64,000 bases of DNA from Lycorma delicatula (taxonomy: Eukaryota > Arthropoda > Insecta > Hemiptera > Fulgoridae). The notes under the pieces are model-generated. The model had not been told where the DNA came from, made no database searches, and saw only the letters and a program-made list of their open reading frames with translations. Below, piece by piece: positions 11,996 to 23,860 of the stretch (position 1 is the first letter of the stretch; every line of letters starts with the position of its first letter). The stretch is taken from the NCBI RefSeq assembly GCF_047948215.1, contig NC_134464.1:32549020-32613019 (forward strand), given 5' to 3'. Made by a program: the position numbers and the translations under genes.

Positions 11996-12539
11996 AAAAA
12001 AGATCATTTGTACATAATCACACTGGTGTCTGTTTTACGGTGTCTTTTTTTTAATTAAATGTAAACCGCATAAGATATCTCCTTTGATTTATAAAGATAT
12101 TAAAGACGACGGGCTATGAAAACATTAAATTGACATTATCATTAAATTGAAGAACTAAAATTTAGAATTTCATCTTTACGACTACTACATGTGCTTATAA
12201 TTGATTTTTCTATGATATTTTTAAAATGATCCTGCGTGACTCTTCTAAGTTCTTTCTAATTTTATGTAACTCACGATTTTAAAAATAGATAAAAAAAATA
12301 AATAAATAAACAGTTGTGACAAAAAATTTGTTAATTGCAGCGAAAAGTTAAAATAAATTTTAAGCAGATATAAAAAAAGATAACAAATATTTACTATAAA
12401 ATTGTAGTAATTTTGAAAAAACCTTTACTCGTTTTAAATATTTTCTAAATTTGCGCCAAATTACAAACAACAAATTATTAATTGTTTATTGTGCGTCCAC
12501 TTAAAAAAATTGTTTAAATTAATTTTCTACTTTGTACTT

Positions 12540-13210
12540 TAATGCAACAACAAAAAAAGCTAACAACACAGTTGTAGGACTTTCCCATCACGCGCCTTTT
12601 TTTCTGATGCACGGCTTACACACACACATACACAACTTAATTTTAAATATTTATCATTTTATCTAAATACAATATTCTCTGTTTATTTAATTTTTTTCTC
12701 CCCCGGGCCGGATCTTGTTACACAGCCCATAGGAGTGTCCTTTACTCTAATGGGCCTCCACGTCTCAGCCATCCGGTCGGATCTCACTTTGCGCCCGCCT
12801 CAAACCCCCACAGCAGGATCCACCAGTCCCGGCTATGCCGTTCCTGGGTCCCCACTCCGGTAGCCGGGACTCGATCTTTATGCCAATTCCTCTAACGGGA
12901 ACACCTCGAGTGGGGCATCTCCACCGAGACTCGGTCTTTTTCACTCGGGGGTGCGAGAGTCGGGGGTGCCTCATCGCTACCGCCCGCTAGTGCAGGCACG
13001 TGCGAACGGCAGCTTCGCAGAGGGCGGAGCTGCGTTTATTTAATTCAATGATTCTAAATAAAGCGCGCGTGCATACCGTATTTCATTAGCGCGGGTGTAG
13101 CGTTACTAGCGGCCACTTTAAATACATTTTTACACTTTAAATATTATTAATTTATTTAATTCTACCGCTCACTTGTGACGTCACAACACAGTAGGCGACT
13201 ACAGCAGTAG
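12540..13210 (-). repeat. Unnamed repeat X, copy 1, split by a LINE
   Basis: Read on the minus strand, this matches 22120-22510 on the plus strand: GTTGTGACGTCACAAGTGAG, then GAATTAAATAAATTAATAAT, then AAATACGGTAT, AGAATCATTGAATTAAATAA, AAAATGATAAATAT and a GT-rich stretch. The match is broken by the LINE segment 12693-13033. The repeat carries no reading frame. Its left and right limits are approximate, and the family is not recognised. Confidence 0.7.
12693..13033 (-). mobile_element. 5'-truncated LINE 3' end inserted in repeat X
   Basis: This is a GC-rich island with a T-run on its left side (the poly-A side on the minus strand). It resembles the 3' untranslated part of the LINE at 22583-23217: AGGAGTGTCCTTTACTCTAA and GGGCCTCCAC here against AGGGGTGTCCTCATAACTCT and GGAGCCTCCT there. 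The 12-mer GTTTATTTAATT occurs on both sides (12681-12692 and 13034-13045), a target-site duplication. The homologous place in repeat X copy 2 (about 22385-22396) holds a single GAATTAAATAAA, which is the empty site. Confidence 0.8.
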
Positions 13211-13265
13211 TCCGGCCGATAAGTGGGATGTGGTATGTGTAAGGAGGGGATGGCTGAGGGGGTAC

Positions 13266-13300
13266 CCCATCAAAGTGGGGTAAGACCCTACTTTGATGGG
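13266..13300. other. 35-nt GC-rich stem-loop
   Basis: CCCATCAAAGT (13266-13276) pairs with ACTTTGATGGG (13290-13300). The inner bases GGGGT and ACCCT can pair further with one mismatch around a 3-nt loop. It lies in a GC-rich patch next to repeat X. It could be a hairpin end of a transposon. No function can be read from it. Confidence 0.75.
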
Positions 13301-14420
13301 AACAAATTTGTGGATCCACCGAAATGCTAATAGAAAAAACTGCAGCGAAAAGACTCACTGTACTGCTTTCTACAACATTTAAAAATTATTACAATTTTTT
13401 TTGAGTGAGAGTGCAATTTTTCAAAAAATATTTTTAAAAATGCAACGAAAATCGGCCCTTATACTGCCTTGTATAACCCTTCAAAACTAAAACCATTTTT
13501 AGGGGTGGGTATAACATTTAGAAAAACAGGATATGGCTAATTTTGATCGATCCCCATACTTTCCCTTCTTTATAGCTATACCTGCTGTATAGATAGGAAA
13601 ATAAAAAACTATGAATTATGTTATGAAACCAGCCGTTTATGAGAAACTCAATAGACGACATTAACTATTAGCAAGCATGAACTGAATATAATCGTCTTGA
13701 ATGCAAACCCATGAATTGTTTCTGTATCTCGAGTTTTACAATTTATTATAGAAGAATCTATTATATAATATATAAGATTCTTGAGCATTAGTAATACCGA
13801 ACGGTATCATATGTTTAGTGATCAGAAAATGCAATCATTTTACGGTTTCTCATGGTTTATTTTAGAATAAGCATTTAGCATTTAGGGTTTTAAAATATAG
13901 TTTTTTAACTCTGAGATAATTTTCGAAAACTAACTGTAATTAATTAAAAACGATGGGCTTTAATCTGAATCAAATATTTGAATCAAATCATAAACTCGAA
14001 TAAACAAATTCTGGTAAGCCAATTTATTAAGGATTATTAATGCATAAATAAAAATAATCATTTTTATAAATAAGTAACATCGCTTTGCAAAAAAGTAATT
14101 TATAAGTAAATAATCACATATTTACTTATAACGTGATTTACAAGCTGCAGTTTGATTAACAGCGCTATCTATAGGGAAACAGTATAACTAATAACGAGTA
14201 CCAAGTTTGTAAACGTTCCAACAGATTGTGTTACATACAATTAACTTCATACAGGAATAAGTATCCTTCTAATTTTAGTATTTTTGAATTAACTGTGATT
14301 TTAGGCTAATTTTGAAAGGAAAATATATTTTTGTTAATTACATTTTACGTTTTAAAAAAATATAAATAAATAAAAGGTATTTTAAACATAATTTAATTGA
14401 TTTAATGGTTTATTTGGCGA
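13301..14420. other. AT-rich non-coding DNA
   Basis: No coding segment was supported. A short inverted repeat of TTATAAGTAAATAA type occurs at about 14098-14130. The right edge meets the 3' end of the minus-strand LINE relic. Confidence 0.4.
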
Positions 14421-14424
14421 TTCA

Positions 14425-16350
14425 AATTCAATTTATTTATTTCCACAAATATCACAATACAAACTTAGACTTAATAGATATGGACAATTTAAACATAAAA
14501 AGCGAACAATAAATCACTTTTAACTTAACATTATCAACACATAACAAAAACAAAACAAAAGTTAAAGAGATTAACATTTTGAATGTGGAATTGAGGATAG
14601 ATACCTAATTAATAAAATACTGAAATCAGCAACATCAGAAGAAGAAAAAATGCAGTTGATGATGCTATTATGGTGCTCCACCATATTTCATACAAAATGA
14701 AAGATCACAAAATTAAAAAATTATCTAAAAAATAATAAATGTGCAAGAAAACAAGATAAGTTACAATTTAAAACAAACCGGTTTTATGAGTTACAATCTT
14801 AAAAGTTTAAGACAGTATACCGTCCGAAAATACAAGATCAAAGGGGGAAAAACAAAACATATTTTCACTATCAATTTGAAGAGAAAATTTTCAACATTGT
14901 CTAACAAAAACAATCAAATTTTAAGTCCTTTTAGAAATTTTTGGGTTGACATAGCTGAGGTAACATTAGACAGCATGTTGAATAGTTTAGGGGCAGAGAA
15001 CGTGTAGATTCAGAACCATTTAGAGGATTCATTGTTAGCCTGAACTCAACATGATTCAAAGCCCTCAACCTACTTGAGAAAAAAAACAATGAAATTACCC
15101 TTTAAATGATCACCTCTCACAAAAAGGTTATTCAGTACTCCATAAATTCTAAAAGGCGGAATTCTGAAATCCTTAAAAATGGAAAGTTTCTATCGTCCTA
15201 ATGTATGTAATTAATTTTACAATATTCTTTTGAATAATAATAATAAGACTAATATTTTAAAAGTTTGTTTCACCCCAGCAGTTAATCTCATATTGGGGTT
15301 AAGAAAAAACAGTTGAAAAATAAACCATCTTAAAAGCATTGAGAAAATATATTCCTTAAAAAATAAAAATGCCTCAGTACTGACAACGTATAACTGCTGG
15401 CACTCTCAAACTGCAAATCCTAGAACACTTTTTATCAATCAACAGATGTAAGTATTTAATATTATCAACAAGTTCAATTGACATACAATTTTTACATACA
15501 GTATCTTCAAGTAGAAAAAAAGTTCAAATACGATGTATCAAGATAACTGGAAGGATCTCTTAAACTAAACTGTATATATTTGGTTTTACTATGAATGACA
15601 ACCTATTAAATCTAAACCAAAATTATGACCATATTGCATATCCTTTTTCAGGACCAGCAAACGTTTAGTTTTAGCTTAGTGCAGTAGTCATCTACCATGT
15701 TAGTTAATGACCCCTTAAACAATTTAGAACATAAGACATAAATGAATCAAAAGATAAGATATAAATCAAAAATGAAATAGCTCCAAGGACTGAGCCATGA
15801 GTGACACCATAGGTTACTAATTTAAAAGATTTAACACAATTTTGAATTCTAACAGACTGTAATATATTACTTAATAGCTTTCAGACTATTCTCTTAAAGC
15901 CAGCTTTTGACAAAGTATCTAACATTAAAAATGTAATTTTTAATCTCCACATTATCCACATAGTGGTTCAGAGAATCAAATAACTTGATTTACAATATCA
16001 AAATATTGTAAAACAAATATTAAGCAGAGGATCCTCAGTAGACTCACCTTCTATTAACTCAAATTGATTTTGACATAGACATTATTATTATTAATCAAGA
16101 AACTCAAACATCATTTTTTCACAATCTTTTCCACAATTTTGGAAAACATAGGAAGGAATGAATGGGTCCTTCAGATAAGTTAAGTATGACATAAAGTGGA
16201 TTAAGAGCATTAAAGAAAGAAGAATAACTCTAGGTTTCACAATGACATAATTTTTTTTTAAGATGAAGCTCAAGATGTTCAACTGATGATTTCAAAATTA
16301 AAAAACATTATGACAGAATACAAAATAAAAATTAATGTTGTGAAAACAAG
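14425..16350 (-). pseudogene. LINE (CR1/Jockey-like) reverse transcriptase relic
   Basis: Minus-strand fragments run in the correct pol order. At about 15830 FKLVTYGVTHGSVLGA corresponds to the RT motif GVPQGSVLGP. At about 15690 NMVDDYCTK stands at the FADDT catalytic box, with the two Asp kept but the first residues changed. Then come FRFNRLSF (about 15610), LLMLPQLCQPK-type frames and the C-terminal SKWF-IYTFSAPKLFNML region (about 15020-14960). Stops and frameshifts are frequent. The 3' end is probably near 14425, where the minus strand ends in AAATAAATAAATTGAATTTG-like sequence. A 63-codon minus-strand frame at 16091-16282 falls in the upstream palm/fingers region. The element is dead and truncated at its 5' side. 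Confidence 0.7.
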
Positions 16351-16619
16351 ATAAGGATAAGAGACAATAAACCAATGTTTACACAAAAGTAAAACAGAAT
16401 AAATAAATTAGTACACATACTTAACACATGTTAACAGAAGAGTAGAAATGTGGAAATCAAATAGTTATAAAAAATAAATAAATTACTAAAGAAGCAATTC
16501 ATGAAAACAGCTATTATGTAGTAAAATGGAGTTAAAACTCAGATCCATTTTGTATTTTGTTATCTTCGAAATGTACTTCTATATAAAATATAAAACTTCT
16601 ATAAGATGTAAGGATACAA

Positions 16620-17000
16620 TAAAAATGGAAAAAAGAAACCTGAAGGCATCTGAAATATGACCACAGAGGAGACTGGAGTAGATTATAGGCAAACAGAATA
16701 AAAAAGTAACAACCATAAACAAGAAGAGAAGCTTAATTAGAACAATTTAGAATAGGAAAGCTAATTGGCAGAGATATATCATGACAGGAGAAAAATTGAT
16801 TAAAATGATGCTGGAAGGATCAGAGAAAGATGCAAAAAAGAGGGAGATTGGAGAACATTAAAAATAACAGATACTGTTTTATGGAGATCAAAACTACCAT
16901 GAACTCAAAAGTTTGGCTAGAATTAAAAGAAAACGGGAACAGACATGGTGTAAAAAACTTTTCTCATGGTAGATCAGGGTATCAGCATGATGACTATGCA
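16620..17000 (+). pseudogene. LINE C-terminal tail relic
   Basis: The plus strand shows the conserved C-terminal order of a common insect LINE: RRLE-I (about 16670), SLIRTI followed by NRKANWQRY (about 16735-16775), EKLIKMMLEGSEKDAKKR (about 16793-16846), and ELKSLARIKRKREQTWCK (about 16903-16956). The pieces are split by frameshifts. The plus-strand frame 16830-17072 overlaps it partly out of frame. The same family appears at 25040-26440 and 38050-38545. Confidence 0.65.
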
Positions 17001-17049
17001 ACAAATGAAACACCTCAATTACAAACGGTACCAACCACAGTTGTTTATT

Positions 17050-20000
17050 CTAACAACAGTTGTGTTCATTAATCAGTCCTTTTGAGATCAGTATGAAAAT
17101 TTCACTTACTGAATAAATAATTATTAACATTCAAATGGACTTTCCGTAGTGAGGAGCAGCTAAATATTCCTCTAATAAATGGGAAGTGAGAAGAAGCGCA
17201 TTTCTCCTAGTTGCTTTGGAATAGTATGTTTACTGCCTGTTCTTGAAAATAGTTATTCCATTATTTAGTGTTATCACACATCAAATCACCTACTGACAAC
17301 TAAATAAAAAAATATGAATAAATTAACAGTATATTGTTCAGTAATTATTTGAAGATTATCTCAATTTGTATTTTCCTATCTTTAAAGAAATATATAAGAA
17401 TAGTTGATAAAAAAATTGTCTTAATAAATTTTTTTTATGAATTCATATCAAATGGTTACAATTGGATAAAATAATCACTCAAACTTAATAAAAAGCATTG
17501 TTTTTATTCGGAAATAAGGTATGATGAACTACGAATAATTCTTTATATAAATTCATAAAATAATTTTAACCCCCACCTTTGGTAAAATAGAATATTTAAA
17601 ACTCTCATAGTTTTAAGAATATATTAAATATTGTAACCAAATTATAAAATTTATGGTATGAATTACTAAGATTAATATGAAGAAAGAAAAAAATTACTAA
17701 TGAAACAGATTATGTAGTAATTTTCATAAATGTGTACCACTATTACATGTAAAAAAAAACATATTAATAACATGTAATGTTATTAATATTAATGTTATTA
17801 ATGTAACATGTAAACATTAAAAAACATGTAATAACATTTCTATGAATAAATTTATTTACTTTACTTTTTAAGCGTATGATAAAAAAACAACAACAAAAAC
17901 AAAAAAGAGTAAGATTTCTGTACGCCTGACGTCTGTACGTCTGAATAACTACATACTTTAAAATAAAGTACATATAAAGTCAGTTTTATATAACAGTAGA
18001 ATAAGAAAACTTAAGAAAGAAAAGAAAAAACTAAAATTATGATTGCGCTTTCTTTAGTGCTCGTAACTGAAGGATATTAAGACAAATGAAGTCATGCATA
18101 TAACATTTATATTAAATAGAAAACGTCTTCGCACACAATGTGCATATTAAATATATATATTCTAGACGTATAATAATGAATTTAATATACACATCCTAAC
18201 ATTGTAATAAGTAAAAGCTTAAGTCTTATAAATAAACAATAGTACATTTAAAAAATTGGCAACAATTTTATAAACTTCATCATTTTTTTCAAGAGAACCT
18301 TCTTTCAGTGATTAACTTAAAATTTTGTTTAACCTCTGGGCTACAGTTTATCTTTATACTAATACAGTGTTTAACAAAAAAATGAAAACAATTTCACGAT
18401 AAATATTCTGTTGAATATAAGCAAAAGGTTTACATAATTATTGGTAGCAAACCGCTGTGTTTTTTAATTTGTTTTGACTAATGAAAAATTTCATTTTATT
18501 TCTACTCCAATAGTAAATAGACTTATTATAATTATTTGGAACACAAATTGCATGGAAAAAATAGTATTTTTACTTGTTAAGAAGGTTAATAAAAGGTTCA
18601 CTGAATCTATAAAATATTTCCCATCAAAGATAATTAAGAAAGGTAATCACAAATTATCTTTTAAAATAAGTAAATAAACAGAATGCTTATTTATTTATTT
18701 ATTTTATCTAACACAAATCTGCATCTGTAAAAGTTTTCAAACAATCCAAGTTTCATCTATGTAAGTTTTTTCAAGCTTGGATGTATTTTTCAAAGGTTAA
18801 GGATGATATAGACCCAAAACATACATTGTTTTACACTTTAGTTATAAAACACTCTAGTTATAAAACCTATGTACTGTATTAGAATAATACACTTAAGTGA
18901 CACTGTAGTAGGAAACCTTATCGAAATTGACTCTTAGGCATAACTTAAAGCACTAACTCACATTAGTTTGTAAACTGAAAGTGTTAATGTGAGACTGTAA
19001 CTTTTATTCTTTCTGCCCGCAACAATTGCAGTGGAAGTAATGAAACAAAGACAAGTACAATAAGAGACCTGATGATTGCTAAAGGAGCATCCTGTTTACA
19101 CACAGACCCAGAGCTCATTTGTACTGCTAATCTGATACAACCAGAACATACTATGAATGTAAAATAATGTTATAACTAATAAATCTTGTTAAAAAAGTAA
19201 TAAGTTCAGGTAATAAGCAAATTGAATTTAAACTAACTGATATTAATTGTCCAATTCATTCATTTTGAATATTTTAGTTATTCAGCTAGTAGAACATTTA
19301 ATGAATGTAAAAAGCACGAAGGAAGAATAATAAACATAAAGGAAATAAAAAGGTTTTTAAATATAAAACCAAAACTATTCATGATAGTAAAATTTTGAGT
19401 AAGTTGAACACTAAGATAAATCCTATTTGTCATTCAAATAGGGTACATGGAATAACACAAATGGCATGTGGTAATGTCACAAAAAAAACTAGAAAAAGAA
19501 GTTTGATTGCATATGTAAAACTAATTTCTGTGAAATTAAAATTTTTATGTGAAAATTCTAATTCAGTCAATAAAATTAAAAAAATGTTTTTAAGCTGTAT
19601 TTATAATGGAAAGTATAAATCGCTGTTAACATAGTAACAATTTGTTTTAGATATTGGACTGCGGCTTTTGAGATGTGGATATAGAAAAGATATGGTGAAC
19701 CGATAAAATGAGGAATGACAAAGTAATGAACAGAATTTAAAAAAGTATGAGTAATTGTGCAGGAAGAAAAAAAGGAAAGGTAAATGGTTATAACATATGG
19801 TTGAGAGTTGCAATGGAAGCGAGGAAGCAGGATGAAGTTAATAAATGAGGTGTGAAGATCAGAAATGAATGATATAATACATAAAAAAACTTAACTTGGA
19901 ACACTTAACTTCAATGTAAAAGAAATTTGTTGTACAATTCCAATAAAAATACCACCCTTTCCACTTCAGCATAAGCACACACACAAATCATTAGATAATA

Positions 20001-21800
20001 TTGCATAACATTGCGTAATGTTTGCATAACATTTCCATATGTGTAACAATTGTGTACAAAATGTAAAAATAGCTCCAGAATCAACTGAAACAATTTTGAA
20101 GAATCAGATCAATCAAGGTTTAGTACCACTTCCTGACATATTGTACTGGTTGGTTGAACAAGTGAAAAAAGTAGTAATACCATAATACAACACAACGCAT
20201 TACTACTTATATATAGATTTTACTAGTAATTATGATACAGTAAAAACTTAATACATCTGTATTATGTGGTCATTATAATCTAATAAGTATAATAATATAT
20301 CACTGAGCATTACTAAGCAAAAATAATAGTAACCACAATTTTTTCCAACTTTTCTTTTATTTAAAATTTTTTCTTATCGATTTAATTATTTATCAACTCC
20401 ATTTTTTATTGTAAAACACTATATTTATATTTATATTTATAAATAAACAGAGGCTATCAGAAATTTCAAAAGGCCGCTGGTGCCATTCTCACCAGTAAGG
20501 TTACCTAATGGATGAGCATACTGCGACAGCCAAAAGACAGAACTGTTTGACACAAACTTAAGTGATATGTTCAAGCCATATGATTTGAAAGATGTTGATG
20601 AAGAAATCTTTAAGTTCTTGGATAAGCCCACTACCTCTATGCTTCCCATGGAGACCCAACACAGCCACAGAAGTATTGTGAGAGAATGAGAAAACAGTTA
20701 GGGTCAGGCTAAAATGTAAAATGTATGTTTTTCTAAAATATTAGAAAAAAGAATCTGTTTCTAGTTAAAATTGTTACTTTATTTGCATTTCTACAATTCT
20801 GAAACTATTCAATTTGTATAATAGACCAGCATTCACCATTCCGTAAATGCAATGTGCTTTATATCTATTCACAGACAGTTAAGTATTTGATAAGTATTTT
20901 CTGTTAAATATCCAAAACAGTTCTGATACAGTTGTTACAGGTTTTTTTTTTTATTATTACAAACCCTGCAAAAGGAGAAATATCTGAGGAAAGAACTTTC
21001 TTCTGGTATGTAAAGAGGTCATTCAAATAGTAAAATTACCAGTTTCAGAATTTGGTAGACAACTGAAGCAACAATACCCAATACGAATAATTGCTCAAAT
21101 GGTAGAACCCAAAAATTACAGCGACAGAGTGAGTAAAATAAAGAAAGGATAGTAATTTTTCCCAGGAACTTGGATAATACATACTCACAATTCACTAGGC
21201 TGCAAATCGAGGTGGTATTTACATCAATATCTTTGCAAAAAAAAAGTAAAATAATAGGTCAGGAAACACCAAAATGTCTTCAGGCCGAGTTATTCTTGAA
21301 AAATAACAATTTATCATTTTTATTGTTTTACTAAGAAATAACAATATTTACCTTTAACAAACCAGATAACAGAACTGTTTTTGAATAACTTAACACAACA
21401 ATTTGACTAAGAAACTTATGTTTCTGTTGCTATTTTTAACAAATTGCAGAACCTTTTGAAAAATCTTCCCGCCAATTTATTTAAAAAAAACAATTAAAAA
21501 ATTTTCTTTTACAAAAACATTATTTCTGTCAATGAATTTTTAAGTAACGCTAATTAAAAAAATAACACACATGATTTGTCTGCTTTCCATTCAACATGTA
21601 TATAAATATATTCTCAAAATAATTTTCAATAGCAGCTTCTGAATCATGAATTATTTTATATTTTTACTTTTCTGTCTAGATAGTGTTGAAGCATAGCTCT
21701 GAAAGGGAAAGTATTATATCAGTCCAATTTTGGCATATGCGGCTTTCACAAGGTTTGACACAAAAGGAACTCAAATTACCAAAAAAACCAGATGAAAATG
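17050..21800. other. Long AT-rich tract with no supported gene
   Basis: Several frames of 60-80 codons exist, but none has a motif or splice context I can defend. One patch at 20437-20650 is richer in GC. Its minus frame is open for 70 codons, and a plus frame reads LFDTNLSDMFKPYDLKDVDE before a stop. I could not identify it, and it may be a transposon fragment. An imperfect TAATATTAATGTTATTAATG-type inverted repeat lies at about 17760-17815. Confidence 0.4.
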
Positions 21801-21804
21801 TTCC

Positions 21805-22110
21805 AGATGTTAATGTTTGTATGTACATGTGTGTGTTCGGTGTTGGCCTCTAAATCACCTTATATTTCCAAAACTACGAAACCGATTTTGACCAAACTTG
21901 GTCAGATTACTTCTATATATGGGACACTTATGGATTAAATTTGAAACTTAAACGGTCAAGGGGGAGAGGCAGCAGATACCCTCAGTATCTCGTGATTTCT
22001 CCTAAGTCAGGTCATATTTTTCTTAAGACATATTTTTTAATTAAAAAAAAAAAAACAATATTTTCAAAAGAAATCTTTGAAAAATCTCACCCCCACCCCA
22101 AAAAAATGCT
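21805..22110. repeat. Non-coding interspersed repeat
   Basis: The text CCAAAACTACGAAACCGATT TTGACCAAACTTGGTCAGAT-type sequence (21868-21908) is characteristic of a non-coding insect repeat I recall as abundant. Similar wording, but not alignable copies, appears at 2130-2350, 33380-33780 and 37600-37780. No frame or terminal repeats were seen. Confidence 0.4.
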
Positions 22111-22119
22111 TTAAACTAT

Positions 22120-22445
22120 GGCTATGTTGTGACGTAACAGGTGAGCAGTAGAATTAAATAAATGAATAATATTTAAAGCGTAAAAAAGTAACTCGGTCTG
22201 GCTGGGTCTCGAACTCGATCGTTAATCCTCATGGCTACACCAGGCTGCCAATTGTACAAGCGAAATTTGTTCTGTGTAAGTTGTGACATTTCATTACTTT
22301 TGTTAGTGCCGACCATCGTTGTTAGTACCGCCACATCCACGGGAATTAAATACGGTATTTGAGCGTGCTTTGGTTAGAATCATTGAATTAAATAAATGAA
22401 AAATATTATATTTAAATAAAATGATAAATATATTACATTAGGTTG

Positions 22446-22476
<31 letters not shown>

Positions 22477-22515
22477 GTATTTTGCCGTGTAGGACACGCA
22501 GTTGTAGGACTTTTA
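22120..22515 (+). repeat. Unnamed repeat X, copy 2, with a tRNA-like insert
   Basis: This is the same repeat as 12540-13210 in opposite orientation. It keeps the empty site for the LINE found in copy 1 (GAATTAAATAAA near 22385). Between about 22195 and 22315 it holds extra sequence, absent from copy 1, that contains a tRNA-like head. A GT microsatellite lies at 22442-22468, where copy 1 has a shorter GT run. The motif GCAGTTGTAGGAC occurs at its right end and also beside copy 1. Confidence 0.65.
22190..22265 (-). mobile_element. tRNA-like SINE head
   Basis: Minus-strand reading gives an A-box-like GCCTGGTGTAGCCATGAGG and a B-box-like GATCGAGTTCGAGACCCAGCC, about 35 bases apart, the layout of a polymerase III promoter. 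It sits inside repeat X copy 2 and is missing from copy 1, so it is an insertion or an internal module gained by this copy. The cloverleaf is not intact enough to call a functional tRNA gene. Confidence 0.55.
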
Positions 22516-22582
22516 GCAATGTTTATTTAATTATTTATTTTAATTATGTAAGACTTGACGACTTGATTCACTTCTGCAAAGA

Positions 22583-23217
22583 TATTTTTTCTTTTTGTTT
22601 CCTACCCTGCTCCCCTGGGCCAGTCATACAATTAAGTAAAGCTAAGCCAGGGGTGTCCTCATAACTCTAAGGAGCCTCCTCCCCACCTACCAGCAGGTCG
22701 GCCCTACCGGTTGGATCTTCCCCGGCTTGCCTCTAATCGCCGAGGGGGGTGACCGGGCCCAGGTCACTGGATTTCCCCCACTGGTACTGGGTCTCTTCAA
22801 TTATATTCCATAACCTATTCTCCCTTGGAGTCCCCAATCGATCATCGGACACATCTTGGCATGCCGGCCCTCCCGATTAAGGCTGTCCACCCATTCCTAC
22901 ACTAGAACCCTCTTCTTCTGCCTTCTGCATCTTTGCGTTGAAGCGTCTCCCTCGAGTATTCTTCAACTTTCCTCCAATTACAATGCAATGATAGTATATA
23001 CAGGACTATGTCCTCCGGTTCTGGATTTGCCATACCAGCTCAACTACATTGATCCATCCATTCACCACATCTTAATAGGATGTGTTCAACCGAGTCCCGT
23101 TCACCACTGTACATGCAGGCGGATGACTCCCTCCTCCCTATACCATGCAAATACACTTCAAAATTACCATGACCGGATAACAAGTCCTGCAAAAATCTTG
23201 TTATAGCTCAAACTCAA
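22583..23217 (-). pseudogene. LINE C-terminus plus 3' untranslated region
   Basis: The minus strand encodes the end of a non-LTR retrotransposon pol protein of the kind that ends in a zinc-finger-like motif. QDLLSGHGNFEVYLHGIGRR (about 23190-23131) is followed by a Cys/His stretch ESSACMYSGERDSVEH (about 23130-23083) and LLRCGEW. The second Cys of CxxC is Ser here. After a frameshift come frames reading PEPEDIVLYILS and NWRKVEEYSRETLQRKDAEG. The GC-rich 3' part (22600-22840) matches the fragment at 12693-13033. A T-run at 22583-22600 marks the poly-A side. The 5' end is truncated near 23217. CTTCTGCAAAGATA and CTTCGCAAGCAATA on the two sides may be a decayed target-site duplication. R1-like placement is from memory. 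Confidence 0.75.
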
Positions 23218-23219
23218 GC

Positions 23220-23860
23220 TTCGCAAGCAATAATTTTTTTTTTATAATTTACGGAACTAATTTCTTAAAAATTATTAAATTTTTGCAGTTCTAAAATTTT
23301 TTTTTCCCCTCCAAATTTTGATTGCCTAGGTAGGTCAATTCCAGAGTAAATTGGGAGTGATAGGAAGTAATAGTTTTACCCCATAACAGATAATTACAAT
23401 GAAAATAAAAAAATGTATAACATCCCTTTAAACAAATCTAAAAAGAATGGAGTAAACATAAACAGAACATAATTTTATTTTCAACAATATAAGATGTATA
23501 GAAAAAGTTTCATTTTTTCCTAGCAAGTACTCACGCTTTCAAATTTCATTGAAACCCTTAATTTGAAACCCCAAAGTACAATTTATATATTCTAAAATTA
23601 AAAACGATTGTTTAGTTGTAACTGAACACGATTTATATAAAACATTCTTACATAAATAAATAAATTTGCTTGACAACACAACAAAATATTTTTCTGCTTT
23701 TTTTAAAGTCCTTAAGAGGAAGGATTCAGCAGTTTTGAGGGAATAAATATATAGTATCAGAAATTAGGGATAACATGAATAGAGTTTTTAAGAATTTAGA
23801 TAAAAAGACAAAAACATAATATACAATTTCAAATAAAATATAAATAGTGCTGTAACTTAC
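23220..23860. other. AT-rich flank, probably intron of the minus-strand gene
   Basis: It follows the splice donor of the exon at 23861-24285, so it is expected to be the start of the next intron. No downstream exon was found in this stretch or further left in the window. Confidence 0.5.

Noticed and set aside
12765..12974. Minus-strand 69-codon Arg/Gly-rich frame
   Set aside because: It lies in the GC-rich LINE 3' fragment, and the homologous part at 22.6-22.84 kb is non-coding.
20437..20649. Downstream exon of the minus-strand gene
   Set aside because: Composition and residues do not fit the RRxS protein, the splice sites are unconvincing, and the plus strand is equally open.
22443..22664. 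Plus-strand frame starting with a Cys-Val repeat
   Set aside because: It is translated GT microsatellite followed by LINE 3' sequence on the other strand.
22856..23206. Plus-strand 116-codon frame
   Set aside because: The opposite strand carries clear LINE C-terminal motifs, so this frame is a shadow.
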